Below, in pieces: positions 41,374 to 50,865 of a stretch of DNA of 64,000 nt. The position numbers were made by a program, and so were the translations under genes. Numbering within the stretch: the first letter of the stretch is position 1; each line of letters begins with the position of its first letter. Origin of the DNA: Nitrospira_E sp052156535 (lineage in GTDB: Bacteria; Nitrospirota; Nitrospiria; Nitrospirales; UBA8639). The stretch lies in NCBI RefSeq assembly GCF_052156535.1, contig NZ_JBQKUP010000035.1:62001-126000 (forward strand), written 5' to 3'. The notes beneath the pieces are model-generated. The model had not been told where the DNA came from. It did not search any database and saw only the letters and a list, made by a program, of their open reading frames with translations.

Positions 41374-43797
41374 ATGGACGAATTGAAAATTCCTTTTTCA
41401 CAGTTAGCTCCAACCATCGACGTGGATAGCTTGGGGTTTAGCGACACCACCGAACTGCCGCCCCTGGAAACACCGCTCGGCCAAGCCCGGGCCATTGGAG
41501 CCTTGGATTTCGGGCTGAATATAAAAAGCCACGGATTTAATATTTATGCCTCAGGGCCAATTGGTACCGGTAAATGGGCGATCATTCAAAAGCGTGTCCA
41601 ACACGTGGCCTCATCCATGTCTGATCCTCCCGATTGGTGTTACGTCTATAATTTCCTGGAGCCGTCTTCCCCCATCTGCCTGTCATTTCCTGCCTCCAAA
41701 GGACGGGAGTTTAAACAGGCCATGAGTTTCATCATTCAAAGTCTTCAAAGAGATCTGCCCCTGGCGTTTGAAAGCCATAAATATTTAGATGCCAGAGCAA
41801 AAATCATTGAAGAGCGGAATGAAAAAAAAGAGGCGCTCTTCAAACAAATCAATGAAGAAGCTGCCACACGTGGATTTGGCTTCAAAGAAGATCCGGTAGG
41901 ATTCAGTCTCGTGCCGATGCGGAATGGAAAACCGTTACGGGAAAAAGATCACGACACGTTAACCGCGACCGAAAAAGATACCATATCCGAACAGGGAAAG
42001 ATTCTGGAGGGCAAAATCCGTGAATTCCAAGCCCAGGTCCATGCCTTGGATCATGAAGCCGACCATCAACTCGGTGAAATGGATCGTCAGGTCGTCAGAG
42101 CCGTCATGCACAACCGCTTTGCCGTCCTTCGAGACCATCATCAATCCCTCCCTGATGTGTTGGAATATCTCCAAAAAGTCGAAGAAGATATTGTCGCCAA
42201 CTACAAGGATTTTTTGCCGCGCGAAGGTCCTCAATTGGCACTCATAGGTTGGGATGCACGCGATCGCAAGCCCAATCTCGGCCGCTATGAAGTGAACCTC
42301 CTTATCGAACATGCCCAACATTCCGGGGCTCCCATCATCGATGAGCCTCATCCCACCTATGCGAATTTAATCGGGAAAATTGAGCGAAAGGCGCATTTGG
42401 GCGTGGTCTATACCGACTTCACCGAGATCAGAGCCGGTTCCTGCCTGCGCGCAAGCGGCGGTTTTTTGATGATGAATGTGTTAGACCTGCTCCGTCAGCC
42501 CTTCTCCTGGGAAGCGCTCAAGCGGGTCATAAAAACACGTTCGGTCAACATTGAAGATCCCGGAGAGTATTTTGGTTTTGCGACAACCGGCCTTAAACCT
42601 CAACCAATTCCCACTGACATCAAAGTCATTTTGTTAGGCCCTCCCCACATTTTTGCACTTCTGCAAGGGTATGAACAAGATTTCTCAAAGCTGTTCAAGG
42701 TCAAAGCCGACTTTGAAGTGGATATCCCTCGTGATACCAGCCAGGATCAGCTCTATGCCAGTTTCATCGCGCAACTCTGTCGTGACGAAGGGCTTCCTGC
42801 TTTTGGAGCTGACGCTGTAGGTGAAGTGATCCGGCACAGCCTTCGTCTCGCCGAATCCCGCGATCGGCTGTCATTGCTCCTCAGCTTGATCAGTGATGTG
42901 ATTCGCGAAGCCGCCTATTGGGCCAGGCAGGATGGCCGGACATTGGTGTCGAACACGCACGTGAAAACGGCTCTCGACAAGAAACGTCACCGCACCAATC
43001 TCTTAGAAGAAAGACTCCAGGAGGAAATCCAGGAAGGCACGCTGATGGTTGACCTGGAAGGCGAGACGGTTGGTCAGGTCAACGGCCTGTCCATCTATCA
43101 GCTCGGAGACTATGCCTTCGGACGTCCCTGCCGGATTACCGCGCGCACGTTTGTGGGTAATGAAGGCGTCATCGATATCCAACGTGAAGCCGAACTGGCC
43201 GGGGAAATCCACAGCAAGGGGGTCATGACCCTCGCGGGGTTTCTTGGTGGAAAATTCGCCGAGCTCCAGCCATTCGCCTTAAATGCGACCCTCACATTCG
43301 AGCAAACCTATTCGGAAGTGGAGGGAGACAGCGCTGCCGTTGCCGAATTAGTCGCCATTATATCGAGTCTGGCAGATGTTCCTGTGCACCAATTCCTCGC
43401 GGTCACCGGATCGGTGAATCAACTGGGAGAAATTCAACCCATCGGGGGCGTGAACGAAAAGATCGAAGGATTTTTTGAATCCTGCAAAAAACGTGGATTG
43501 AAAGGAAAACACGGGGTGCTGATTCCCGCAAAGAACATCCGCCATTTGGCCCTGCATCATGAGGTGGTGGATGCAGCGGAGGCAGGACAATTTACCGTAT
43601 ATGGGGTGCATACCATTGAAGAAGTTCTCGAGTTACTCACGGGACTGCCTGCGGGAGAAATTCAACCGGAGGGACAGTATCCTCCCAACACCATTTATGG
43701 ACGCGCGGCTCAACGCTTAAGTGAAATGGCTCACATTGTCGCAGAGTGGGGCGACCGCCGTTCTCTGGAAACCGTCCACGGTTCCAAGCCTCCGTGA
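41374..43797 (+). CDS. Lon-like AAA+ protease (LonB/AAA_32 type)
   Basis: ATP-dependent protease of 807 residues. The N-terminal AAA module is of the AAA_32 type: an unusual Walker A (GPIGTGKW, residues 61-68, with Trp where Ser/Thr is standard) and a long helical insertion (residues about 130-260, with EERNEKKEALFKQINEEA). A LonB-like module includes RASGGFLMMNVLDLLRQP and KADFEVDIPRDTSQDQL. The C-terminal Lon protease domain has the catalytic Ser653 (EGDSAAVAE) and Lys696 (VNEKIEGF). Likely degrades misfolded or regulatory proteins. Monocistronic or linked to the preceding CBS/cytochrome. Confidence 0.9.
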   Translation: MDELKIPFSQLAPTIDVDSLGFSDTTELPPLETPLGQARAIGALDFGLNIKSHGFNIYASGPIGTGKWAIIQKRVQHVASSMSDPPDWCYVYNFLEPSSPICLSFPASKGREFKQAMSFIIQSLQRDLPLAFESHKYLDARAKIIEERNEKKEALFKQINEEAATRGFGFKEDPVGFSLVPMRNGKPLREKDHDTLTATEKDTISEQGKILEGKIREFQAQVHALDHEADHQLGEMDRQVVRAVMHNRFAVLRDHHQSLPDVLEYLQKVEEDIVANYKDFLPREGPQLALIGWDARDRKPNLGRYEVNLLIEHAQHSGAPIIDEPHPTYANLIGKIERKAHLGVVYTDFTEIRAGSCLRASGGFLMMNVLDLLRQPFSWEALKRVIKTRSVNIEDPGEYFGFATTGLKPQPIPTDIKVILLGPPHIFALLQGYEQDFSKLFKVKADFEVDIPRDTSQDQLYASFIAQLCRDEGLPAFGADAVGEVIRHSLRLAESRDRLSLLLSLISDVIREAAYWARQDGRTLVSNTHVKTALDKKRHRTNLLEERLQEEIQEGTLMVDLEGETVGQVNGLSIYQLGDYAFGRPCRITARTFVGNEGVIDIQREAELAGEIHSKGVMTLAGFLGGKFAELQPFALNATLTFEQTYSEVEGDSAAVAELVAIISSLADVPVHQFLAVTGSVNQLGEIQPIGGVNEKIEGFFESCKKRGLKGKHGVLIPAKNIRHLALHHEVVDAAEAGQFTVYGVHTIEEVLELLTGLPAGEIQPEGQYPPNTIYGRAAQRLSEMAHIVAEWGDRRSLETVHGSKPP

Positions 43798-43894
43798 CCC
43801 AGGAGGGGTAAATGAGTCTGGATGAATACAAATGTTCGAACACCCGCAATAAACTTCTCCCGATTGTGCGGAGAACCCAAGAAGGAGGATCGTC

Positions 43895-44059
43895 ATGCCT
43901 CTGTATGATTACAAATGTCTCAAATGTGGCAAGGAATGCCTTCTAGCCCTCACGCTGAAAGAACATGAAACCGGGGCCGCAACATGTCCCTCATGTGGAA
44001 GCAAAGAACTAGAGCAACTGATCACAAGCTTTATTGCAAGAACCAGTTCGAAAAGTTGA
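43895..44059 (+). CDS. FmdB-type zinc-ribbon small protein
   Basis: A 54-residue protein with GAAGGAGG upstream of the ATG. It shows the regulatory-protein FmdB/CxxC zinc-ribbon pattern: MPLYDYKCLKCG (Cys8, Cys11) then TCPSCG (Cys31, Cys34). The start M-P-x-Y-x-Y is the family signature. Sequences of this type are often small zinc proteins of unknown role. Just before it another ATG (43812) begins a similar MSLDEYKC-like stretch that quickly diverges, possibly a decayed duplicate. Confidence 0.85.
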   Translation: MPLYDYKCLKCGKECLLALTLKEHETGAATCPSCGSKELEQLITSFIARTSSKS

Positions 44060-44171
44060 CGCCTTCAGAGAAAGTTGGGTGCCGGGGCAAACCCCTTGGC
44101 CCGAAAATTTGGGGTGGGGTCACGAAATGAATTGATACACAATTAATCGTTCGGAGGGTATTGTTATATTT

Positions 44172-45701
44172 TTATTTCCAAATTCCCCCTTTTTTTTTCT
44201 CCATAGAAAAGATATGGCAACCGAAAGGATCGAGACGGACGTACAATCCGCTTTGGATGAGATCCTCTCCCCTACCCTCAAAGGATAGATCGTTGAACTG
44301 GTCATACAAGGTGTAGTCGGGGGAGGTGTGCGATTCCATTCCCAGCGCTCCGTTCAGGCGAATATACGCTTGGGCAACCATGGGACTCAGGTTCACCGCG
44401 ATGAGTCTCCAATCCCGGTCGGTTATCCATTGATACGCCACGACATTATTGAAAGAATCGTCGCCGGCAGAAAGCACAGTGAGCATAGCCCATTTCCCGG
44501 CGTGAAATACGTCTTCATTGGTGATCGCCAGAATTCGGTCATAAAACGCGACGGTCGCTTCATCAGGGGGTTCGTCCTGGGCTCGACAGAGTTGAACCGG
44601 AATCCGAATCCGTTTTCCAGTGAGTTGCCCTTGATGATACAAACGCATGCCCGGCAATGTGGCCATCAGGACTCCGACCGCAGGGAGACGGACGTTACCA
44701 AACGCCACAGCACTTCTCGGCTCATCGTGATTTTCCAAAAACCGCACAAGTTTGCTTTGAAAGATCGTATCAGCCTGAAGATGCAGGGCGACCTCATGTG
44801 GAGTCGAATGTCGAAGCCGGTCATACAATCTTTTGTCGTAAGTAAAGTGAAAGCCAAGTTGTTGAAGCTTCCATTCCCGATTCCAATATACCTCTGCAAT
44901 CCACATAGAATCCGGCAGGAGGGAGATGGCTTCTGTCCAGAACTCCCCGGAAGGGAAGACCTCGCCCTTCACATGATTTTCCCACGTCTGTGCAAACACC
45001 TCATTGAGCACCAACATGGCCATATCACAGCGAACGCCATCACAATAATTGGCAACTTGTTGCAATTCACGAATCAGCGCCTTACGGGTATCAGGATTGA
45101 AGTAATCTAATTGCGCGGTGTCCGTCCATGCAGGGCAATTGGGATCCTTGCCATGTGCCAGATATCGAATGCCTTGTGATGTTTCGATGGGAAAAAACCG
45201 GGAAGGAAAATTTGTGACATCCCTGGAGGTTCCTTGAACATAATACTCCGGATGTCTGGTGGTCCACTCATGATCCAATGCGGTATGATTGGGCACAAAA
45301 TCCAGAATCAATTTGATTCCGCGGTCATGAAGTTTTTCCAATACGTCCTTCAATTGCTCCCAGGACCCCAGCTCAGGATCAGGCTGATACGCCCGAATGG
45401 CATAGGGGGAACCCACAACCTCGTATTCCTGCCAATCGGGAAGCGCTTTGGCGTATTCCTTCTGTAAATCAGCATGTTGCCTTGCAATCCGCCGGCCCAG
45501 AGGACTGCGCTCCCATAGGCCCATGAGCCACAGACAATCAAATCCCTTTGCCTGAAGCTCATCCCATTCATAATCAGGCACATCACCAAGACGTATCGTT
45601 CGGTTCATTTTCTGAGAGAGGTCATGCAACCACACCCAGGTATTGATTTCATAAAGATGCGGGTGTGAGCGAGATGAAAAAACCGAAGATTGCGGTTTCA
45701 T
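44172..45701 (-). CDS. GH13-family alpha-amylase-like enzyme (second)
   Basis: Enzyme of 509 residues. Start 45701 has GGAGGG about ten bases upstream; the in-frame TTG further up is unlikely. GH13 motifs: LILDFVPNHTALDH (region I), DGVRCDMA (nucleophile Asp226), WIAEVYW (acid/base Glu270) and FLENHDEPRS (Asp326). It begins VFSSRSHPHLYEINTWVWL and has a DRGIK helix, typical of a compact enzyme without signal peptide. The Cys in DGVRCD replaces the more usual Leu/Ile or Ala. It is 33% or so shorter in its B domain than the enzyme at 33060. Substrate probably malto-oligosaccharide; not determined. Confidence 0.9.
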   Translation of the reverse strand: MKPQSSVFSSRSHPHLYEINTWVWLHDLSQKMNRTIRLGDVPDYEWDELQAKGFDCLWLMGLWERSPLGRRIARQHADLQKEYAKALPDWQEYEVVGSPYAIRAYQPDPELGSWEQLKDVLEKLHDRGIKLILDFVPNHTALDHEWTTRHPEYYVQGTSRDVTNFPSRFFPIETSQGIRYLAHGKDPNCPAWTDTAQLDYFNPDTRKALIRELQQVANYCDGVRCDMAMLVLNEVFAQTWENHVKGEVFPSGEFWTEAISLLPDSMWIAEVYWNREWKLQQLGFHFTYDKRLYDRLRHSTPHEVALHLQADTIFQSKLVRFLENHDEPRSAVAFGNVRLPAVGVLMATLPGMRLYHQGQLTGKRIRIPVQLCRAQDEPPDEATVAFYDRILAITNEDVFHAGKWAMLTVLSAGDDSFNNVVAYQWITDRDWRLIAVNLSPMVAQAYIRLNGALGMESHTSPDYTLYDQFNDLSFEGRGEDLIQSGLYVRLDPFGCHIFSMEKKKGGIWK

Positions 45702-45728
45702 AAGATTCCATCCCTCCGTCTCATTCAA

Positions 45729-46099
45729 GTTGACTGAGGGATTCTACACGATCAGGGATTTAATGACAGCGGCAGTGCTCCCTGCCATAAAGGTATGGGA
45801 GGAAAGGCACGAAATCCAACAGACAAACCGGACGGTCCCTTGAATAAAAAATCCATTGTGAACAGATCGGGGAGCAAGGATCTCTTCATAAATGAGACAC
45901 CTTCCATCATGATAACCAAAGCATATTTCCCGGAAGATCTACTCGATAGGAAAGATGTTATTGGAAATTCTATCCCTCGTGATGACCGACAGCATGAATC
46001 ATAAAACATTCCTCCGGTCCGGTTCAGCTCATCGTTTTTTTAGGTCTTTATCTTAACACGTTCCATGTGGTTCATGTGAATGGATAGAGCACGGAAAAT
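45729..46099. other. Intergenic region with no supported gene
   Basis: The region separates the GH13 gene from the Rnk-like gene, both on the minus strand. Short frames on either strand lack ribosome sites and recognisable sequence. The GH13 promoter should be here; no hairpin terminator was recognised. Confidence 0.4.
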
Positions 46100-46522
46100 T
46101 TACAGATGGAAATCTCCCGCCGCCTCAGGTTGGTAAAGAATCTCTTCAATTTTTAACTTCCTCGTCCCAATAGGGACCTGCCATTCAATACTGTCCCCGA
46201 CCCTATATCCGAGAATGGCCGTTCCAACCGGGGCCAGAATAGAAATCTTTCCTGTCGCCGCATCCGCATCACGCGGAAAGACCAGCGTATACACCAGTTC
46301 TTCCCCTTTGCTCATGTCTGTTAACCGGACGCGTGAGTTCATCGTGACGACATCAGCTGGAATATCCTTTGGGAGAACGATATGCGCCCGATCCAATTCT
46401 TCCATTAAGCTTTCCAGATGAATGCTGGTACTTTTGCTACCTTTGAATGTTTGCCAAACTCCTAATAGTTCAGTGAGTCGATTCAGGTCGAATTCCGTAA
46501 TATAAATGTCTCGGCGGTCCAT
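46100..46522 (-). CDS. rnk: Rnk/GreA-GreB C-terminal domain protein
   Basis: Regulator of 140 residues, with AAGGAG seven bases before the start at 46522; the extra upstream frame is not supported. The N-terminal half is helical (DIYITEFDLNRLTELLGVW), the C-terminal half is the FKBP-like GreA/B C-terminal domain (VRLTDMSKGEELVYTLVFPRDADAATGKISILAPVGTAILGYRVG). This composition matches nucleoside diphosphate kinase regulator Rnk, which binds RNA polymerase in enterobacteria. Downstream of a broken phosphoketolase remnant and the P-type ATPase. Interaction with RNAP is inferred. Confidence 0.88.
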   Translation of the reverse strand: MDRRDIYITEFDLNRLTELLGVWQTFKGSKSTSIHLESLMEELDRAHIVLPKDIPADVVTMNSRVRLTDMSKGEELVYTLVFPRDADAATGKISILAPVGTAILGYRVGDSIEWQVPIGTRKLKIEEILYQPEAAGDFHL

Positions 46523-46674
46523 CGCATGACTCCTTAAAAGATCAATCAGGGTAAACGAAAAATCTAGGGCATCCACATGAGAGAGAATACCACAATAATC
46601 TAGGCGGTCGAATTGTGGTAATGGAGCAGGCCATACATCGACACACCCATCGTTATCCTGATGGGGCGTGAAAA

Positions 46675-46966
46675 CTAAAACGGCCCTTTCCAATCATTAA
46701 TTTCCGCCATATCGTCGCCGTACTTGGCGATGTACGTTTTTATGATCGATCTTTTTATCGCGAATCGCCTGCTTGGCATAGGCCGCAAGATATCCTAGTT
46801 TCGGCACACGATCGATCACATCCGCCACCAGATGATACCGGTCAAGGTCGTTAAGAACAACCATATCAAACGGTGTGGTCATCGTGCCTTCTTCTTTATA
46901 GCCTCGAACGTGAAAATTTTCATGATTCCTCCGGGTATTCCCAAAACCTTTCCGATGCCTAATCAA
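46675..46966 (-). pseudogene. xfp: Remnant of a phosphoketolase C-terminus (frameshifted)
   Basis: The minus strand encodes HENFHVRGYKEEGTMTTPFD, then MVVLNDLDRYHLVADVIDRV, a well-known C-terminal stretch of D-xylulose 5-phosphate/fructose 6-phosphate phosphoketolase, ending IDHKN and then shifting frame. In the neighbouring frame the continuation reads TYIAKYGDDMAEINDWK, the natural C-terminus, to a stop at 46675. Only about 90 of roughly 800 residues remain. One base change would restore the frame. The rest of the gene is absent: upstream is only 27 bases and then the ATPase gene. A relic of lost or replaced phosphoketolase. Confidence 0.85.
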
Positions 46967-46993
46967 AAGCCATTCTGACTCACGACCTATTCG

Positions 46994-49720
46994 TCAAATT
47001 TTCAGATCGGGAGTTCTGAGTTTAAGAACAATCCGAAACACAGATTTCTCCAATTCCACCAGCAAATAAATCACCGCGCCAATTCCAAAAATTCGAAGCC
47101 AGGCAAGGCCATCAATGCCGGTAGTATGAAATAGCGTCTGCATCACTTCGGCATAGGTAAAGAGGCCTTGAATGCCTAACACCATTCCTATGGTCAGGGG
47201 AACATAGGGGTTTCCAAACAATCCGTTGCGGGACAGAACCGAACCATAAAAAGACCTGGCATTTAACAAATAAAAGGCTTCAAAAACCACCAGCATGTTA
47301 ACGGCTATCGTTCTCGCGGTTTCGATAGATGCCCCCTGGTCACGCTCCCACAGGAACAGTCCAAACGTACCGGCCACCGCTAAGATGGATACAAAGCCGA
47401 TTCGCCACAGCAGAAACCGTGACAAAATGGCGTCCCCGGGATTTCGAGGGGGACGTCGCATGACATCCGATTCAGGAGGTTCGACGGTTAGAGACAAGGC
47501 CAATGTGACGGCGGTGATCATGTTGACCCACAGGATTTGGACCGGCGTAATCGGCAGCATGGTTCCTAACAGAATGGCGGATACAATTACTCCGGCTTCG
47601 GCGACATTGGTGGGAAGAATAAACAGAATGGACTTTTGAATATTGTCATAGACCCGACGGCCTTCTTCGACGGCATGGGCAATGGAGGCAAAATTATCAT
47701 CGGCCAGCACCATTTCCGCCGCTTCCTTCGCCACTTCCGTTCCCTTCACTCCCATCGCCACTCCGACATCCGCCCGCTTGAGTGCCGGCGCATCATTCAC
47801 CCCATCTCCGGTCATGGCCACCACTTCCCCACCGGCTTGGAGAGCTTGCACCAGCCGTAACTTATGCTCCGGACTTGTCCGGGCAAAGATATCGATTTCC
47901 CGAACAACACGATTCAATTCCTCATCGCTCAACGTTTCCAGTATCTGTCCCGAGAGAGCCTGTTTCCCATCTCCGATATGCATCTGTAAGCCAATCGTTC
48001 TCGCCGTCACAAGATGATCGCCGGTAATCATTTTGACCCGAATCCCGGCTTGTTGACATTGTCGGACCGCTTCAATGGCTTCAGTCCGTGGGGGGTCAAT
48101 AATGCCGAAGAGGCCTAACATCGTCAGGCCCTGCTCCACATCTCGAAATCGCAACTCTCGATGTTCGTGATTCGTCGATGCAAAGGCCACCGCCAGCACT
48201 CGCTGCCCCCGACTCGCCATCTGCTCGATCCGATCGTGCCACGACCGGCTATTCAAAGGATGATCCTCCCCCAGACTCCGCTGAAACGCGCACATCTCCA
48301 ACACCCGTTCAGGAGCACCCTTGATAAACATAAATCCATGCCCGGCATGGTCATGATGTAACGTCGACATAAACCGATGTTGGGATTCGAAGGGGATCAC
48401 ATCGGTCCTGGGACACATCTCCAGTTCGAAGTGGATATCCAGACCCGCTTTTCGTGCCAAGGTCACCAAGGCCCCCTCCGTCGGATCTCCATTGATCCGC
48501 CAGGCCCCCTCCACGTGGGACAAATCCGCATCATTACACAACATTCCGGCTCGAGCGAGTTCCATCACGTCCGGAAGATCAGTCAGCACGATCGGGTTGC
48601 CAAGCAAAGAAAACCCGCCATGCGGATCATAGCCGACACCACTAACCTCCACGGTATACGCCGCGGTGGCCAGCGTTTGAACGGTCATTTCATTTCGTGT
48701 CAGCGTGCCGGTTTTATCTGAACAAATAACGGTCACAGAGCCAAGGGTTTCAACAGCAGGCAGCCGTCGAATAATCGCTTGCCGTCGGGCCATCGCTTGT
48801 ACGCCGATGGCGAGCGTGATGGTCATAATGGCTGGAAGTCCTTCGGGAATGGCGGCAACGGCTAATCCTACGCTGGCCAGAAACATGTCACTGAACCCAT
48901 ACTCCCGGAACAACACTCCGAAGAGGAACACACCAACTGCTCCGGTGATAATGGCAATACTCAATCGGCTCCCGAATTCTCCGATCTTTCGGAGAAGTGG
49001 GGTGGTCAAGGTCTGCACCCTGGCCAGCATGGCGCTGATCCGTCCAATTTCGGAGGCATCTCCGGTCGCGACCACCACCCCGGTTCCCGTTCCATAGGTC
49101 ACCAGAGCTCCCGAATAGGCCATGCCCTTTCGATCACCAATGGATGCGGTTTCCGGCACCGGTTTCATGTGTTTCTCAACCGGGACGGACTCACCGGTCA
49201 AGGCGGCTTCTTCAATACGCAAATCTTTCACCTTCAGAAGACGCAGATCTGCCGGGACTTTGTCCCCGGATTGGAGAAACACAATATCCCCAGGCACAAG
49301 GCTTTCCGCGGGAATCGGACAACGGGATCCATCACGGAGTCCACAGGCCTGCACCGATAACATCCGGCGAATGGCATCCATCGCCCTTTCGGCTTTTCCT
49401 TCCTGAAGGAATCCGATGACGGCATTGATGACCACGACACCGAGAATCACACCGGTATCCACCCAATGACCCAGGATGGCGGTCACGACACCCGCTCCCA
49501 TGAGAATATAAATTAAAATATTGTGGAACTGGGCGAGAAACCGCTGCCAGGAGGATTGCTTTTTAGGCGGACGTAGACGATTGGGGCCATAGAGCGCCAG
49601 CCGTTGGGCAGCAACATCCTGCGTTAAGCCCCCAACTTGACTGGCCACTGCCTTGAGGACAGATTCACCATCCATGGCATGCCAGCATACGTCTGACCTA
49701 TTTTGATCTAATGCCGACAT
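46994..49720 (-). CDS. P2-type cation-transporting ATPase (Ca2+-like)
   Basis: P-type ATPase of 908 residues, start 49720 with AAGGAG upstream. The N-terminal cation ATPase domain (GGLTQDVAAQRLALYGPNRL), the actuator LTGESVPVEK, the phosphorylation motif SDKTGTLTRNEMT, the KGAPERVLEMC nucleotide-binding segment and the hinge TGDGVNDAPALKRADVGVAMG are present. The transmembrane 4 signature is VAAIPEGLPAIM (PEGL), which is that of Ca2+ and other divalent-cation P2A pumps. Ten or so hydrophobic segments follow the expected order. Exports Ca2+, Mn2+ or another divalent ion; not more precisely decidable. Confidence 0.92.
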   Translation of the reverse strand: MSALDQNRSDVCWHAMDGESVLKAVASQVGGLTQDVAAQRLALYGPNRLRPPKKQSSWQRFLAQFHNILIYILMGAGVVTAILGHWVDTGVILGVVVINAVIGFLQEGKAERAMDAIRRMLSVQACGLRDGSRCPIPAESLVPGDIVFLQSGDKVPADLRLLKVKDLRIEEAALTGESVPVEKHMKPVPETASIGDRKGMAYSGALVTYGTGTGVVVATGDASEIGRISAMLARVQTLTTPLLRKIGEFGSRLSIAIITGAVGVFLFGVLFREYGFSDMFLASVGLAVAAIPEGLPAIMTITLAIGVQAMARRQAIIRRLPAVETLGSVTVICSDKTGTLTRNEMTVQTLATAAYTVEVSGVGYDPHGGFSLLGNPIVLTDLPDVMELARAGMLCNDADLSHVEGAWRINGDPTEGALVTLARKAGLDIHFELEMCPRTDVIPFESQHRFMSTLHHDHAGHGFMFIKGAPERVLEMCAFQRSLGEDHPLNSRSWHDRIEQMASRGQRVLAVAFASTNHEHRELRFRDVEQGLTMLGLFGIIDPPRTEAIEAVRQCQQAGIRVKMITGDHLVTARTIGLQMHIGDGKQALSGQILETLSDEELNRVVREIDIFARTSPEHKLRLVQALQAGGEVVAMTGDGVNDAPALKRADVGVAMGVKGTEVAKEAAEMVLADDNFASIAHAVEEGRRVYDNIQKSILFILPTNVAEAGVIVSAILLGTMLPITPVQILWVNMITAVTLALSLTVEPPESDVMRRPPRNPGDAILSRFLLWRIGFVSILAVAGTFGLFLWERDQGASIETARTIAVNMLVVFEAFYLLNARSFYGSVLSRNGLFGNPYVPLTIGMVLGIQGLFTYAEVMQTLFHTTGIDGLAWLRIFGIGAVIYLLVELEKSVFRIVLKLRTPDLKI

Positions 49721-49864
49721 CGCGCTCCTTTTAATTGAGAATAGCACCACACATGAGAAACAGGTTCAGAATGCCCCCACCTTACTAGCGGAAAGCCATG
49801 ATAATTGCGCCCTTCACCCTTTGATGGCCTTGAGTATTCCTGATGAGGGAAGATGGATCACGCA

Positions 49865-50809
49865 TCAAACTTTTTTCTCGGATCTTCCAGGGCGGGTAAG
49901 CAACACCGAACATGGAGCATAGCGAGCAATTTTTCTAACGACCCCTCCCAATGGGACCGGCTTGCCCCCTATGAATCCTTTTGATCCAACCATGATCAAT
50001 TTTGCCTTCGAACGCTCGGCAATTTTGACAATTTCTTCAGCGGGATCTCCTTTGGTCAACACGGTCTCGACTTCCATGCCGAGTCCTTTGACTCTTTGGC
50101 CCATCTCTTCCAGGTGGCTGGCACCTTCTTTTTGAGCGTTCTCCGATACTTGTTCGGCTAATTGTTTAAAGGCCGCTTTTCCTTTTCCCAAATACCAGCC
50201 CTCCAGGTATGCCGGCCTTCCCACCACATGCGTCACTGTCACCTTTGGAGGAGTCTTGCAGGTCAATAGACCGAGCATATCCACAGTACTCAGAGCCACC
50301 GCTGACCCATCGGTGGCCAAAAGAATTTTGGCGGCGGATTTTCCCGTCGTCACCTTACTGAGTTTCTCACGAACCAATAACACTGAACAGGGGGCTTCCC
50401 TCATCACCCAATCACTGGTACTCCCTAGAAGAAACCGTTTGACATTGGAAAGGCCACGGGTTCCTAGGATGACCAGGTCGACTTGATAGTCCTCCACCAC
50501 CTGTAAAATTTCGGAACCAGGAAGCCCTTCCATCACCAGAGACTTAATGGTCACACCCCTTTTTTCAAGAATCTCCTTTTTCGTGTGCTCAAGAAGACCC
50601 TTTGCTTCGGTGAACAGTTTCCCCCTTGCCTCGGAAATGACCCGATCCCAACTGGAAGGTCCACCCGACGGTATCAGAGGAGACGCATGTTTCATCTCGA
50701 TCACATGGATTAAATAAATTTCTGATGCCTTTGGCCAATCCACCGATTTCACAAATCGAATGGCCTCCTGCGAATGTTCGGAAGGATCAACCGCCACTAA
50801 AATTTTCAT
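49865..50809 (-). CDS. Tandem universal stress protein
   Basis: Two UspA domains in 314 residues. Domain 1 begins MKILVAVDPSEHSQEAIRFV and ends LVILGTRGLSNVKRFLLGSTSDWVM, with the complete ATP-binding loop G-x2-G-x9-G-S. Domain 2 begins AAKILLATDGSAVALSTVDML and ends AKLIMVGSKGFIGGKPVPLGGVVRKIA. AAGGAGC-like site precedes the start. It ends 55 bases after the ATPase promoter region on the same strand; Usp proteins are common companions of ion transporters. Acts by binding ATP or AMP under stress; partner unknown. Confidence 0.93.
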   Translation of the reverse strand: MKILVAVDPSEHSQEAIRFVKSVDWPKASEIYLIHVIEMKHASPLIPSGGPSSWDRVISEARGKLFTEAKGLLEHTKKEILEKRGVTIKSLVMEGLPGSEILQVVEDYQVDLVILGTRGLSNVKRFLLGSTSDWVMREAPCSVLLVREKLSKVTTGKSAAKILLATDGSAVALSTVDMLGLLTCKTPPKVTVTHVVGRPAYLEGWYLGKGKAAFKQLAEQVSENAQKEGASHLEEMGQRVKGLGMEVETVLTKGDPAEEIVKIAERSKAKLIMVGSKGFIGGKPVPLGGVVRKIARYAPCSVLLTRPGRSEKKV

Positions 50810-50865
50810 CGTCAGCTCCTTTTCTCACATAGGCTTTAACTTTTTTTGGATTCCTAAGGCGTGGG

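Noticed and set aside
43812..43894. Second FmdB-type gene (MSLDEYKC start with a GGAGG site)
   Set aside because: Similarity ends after about 10 codons and the frame overlaps the real FmdB gene; at most a decayed duplicate.
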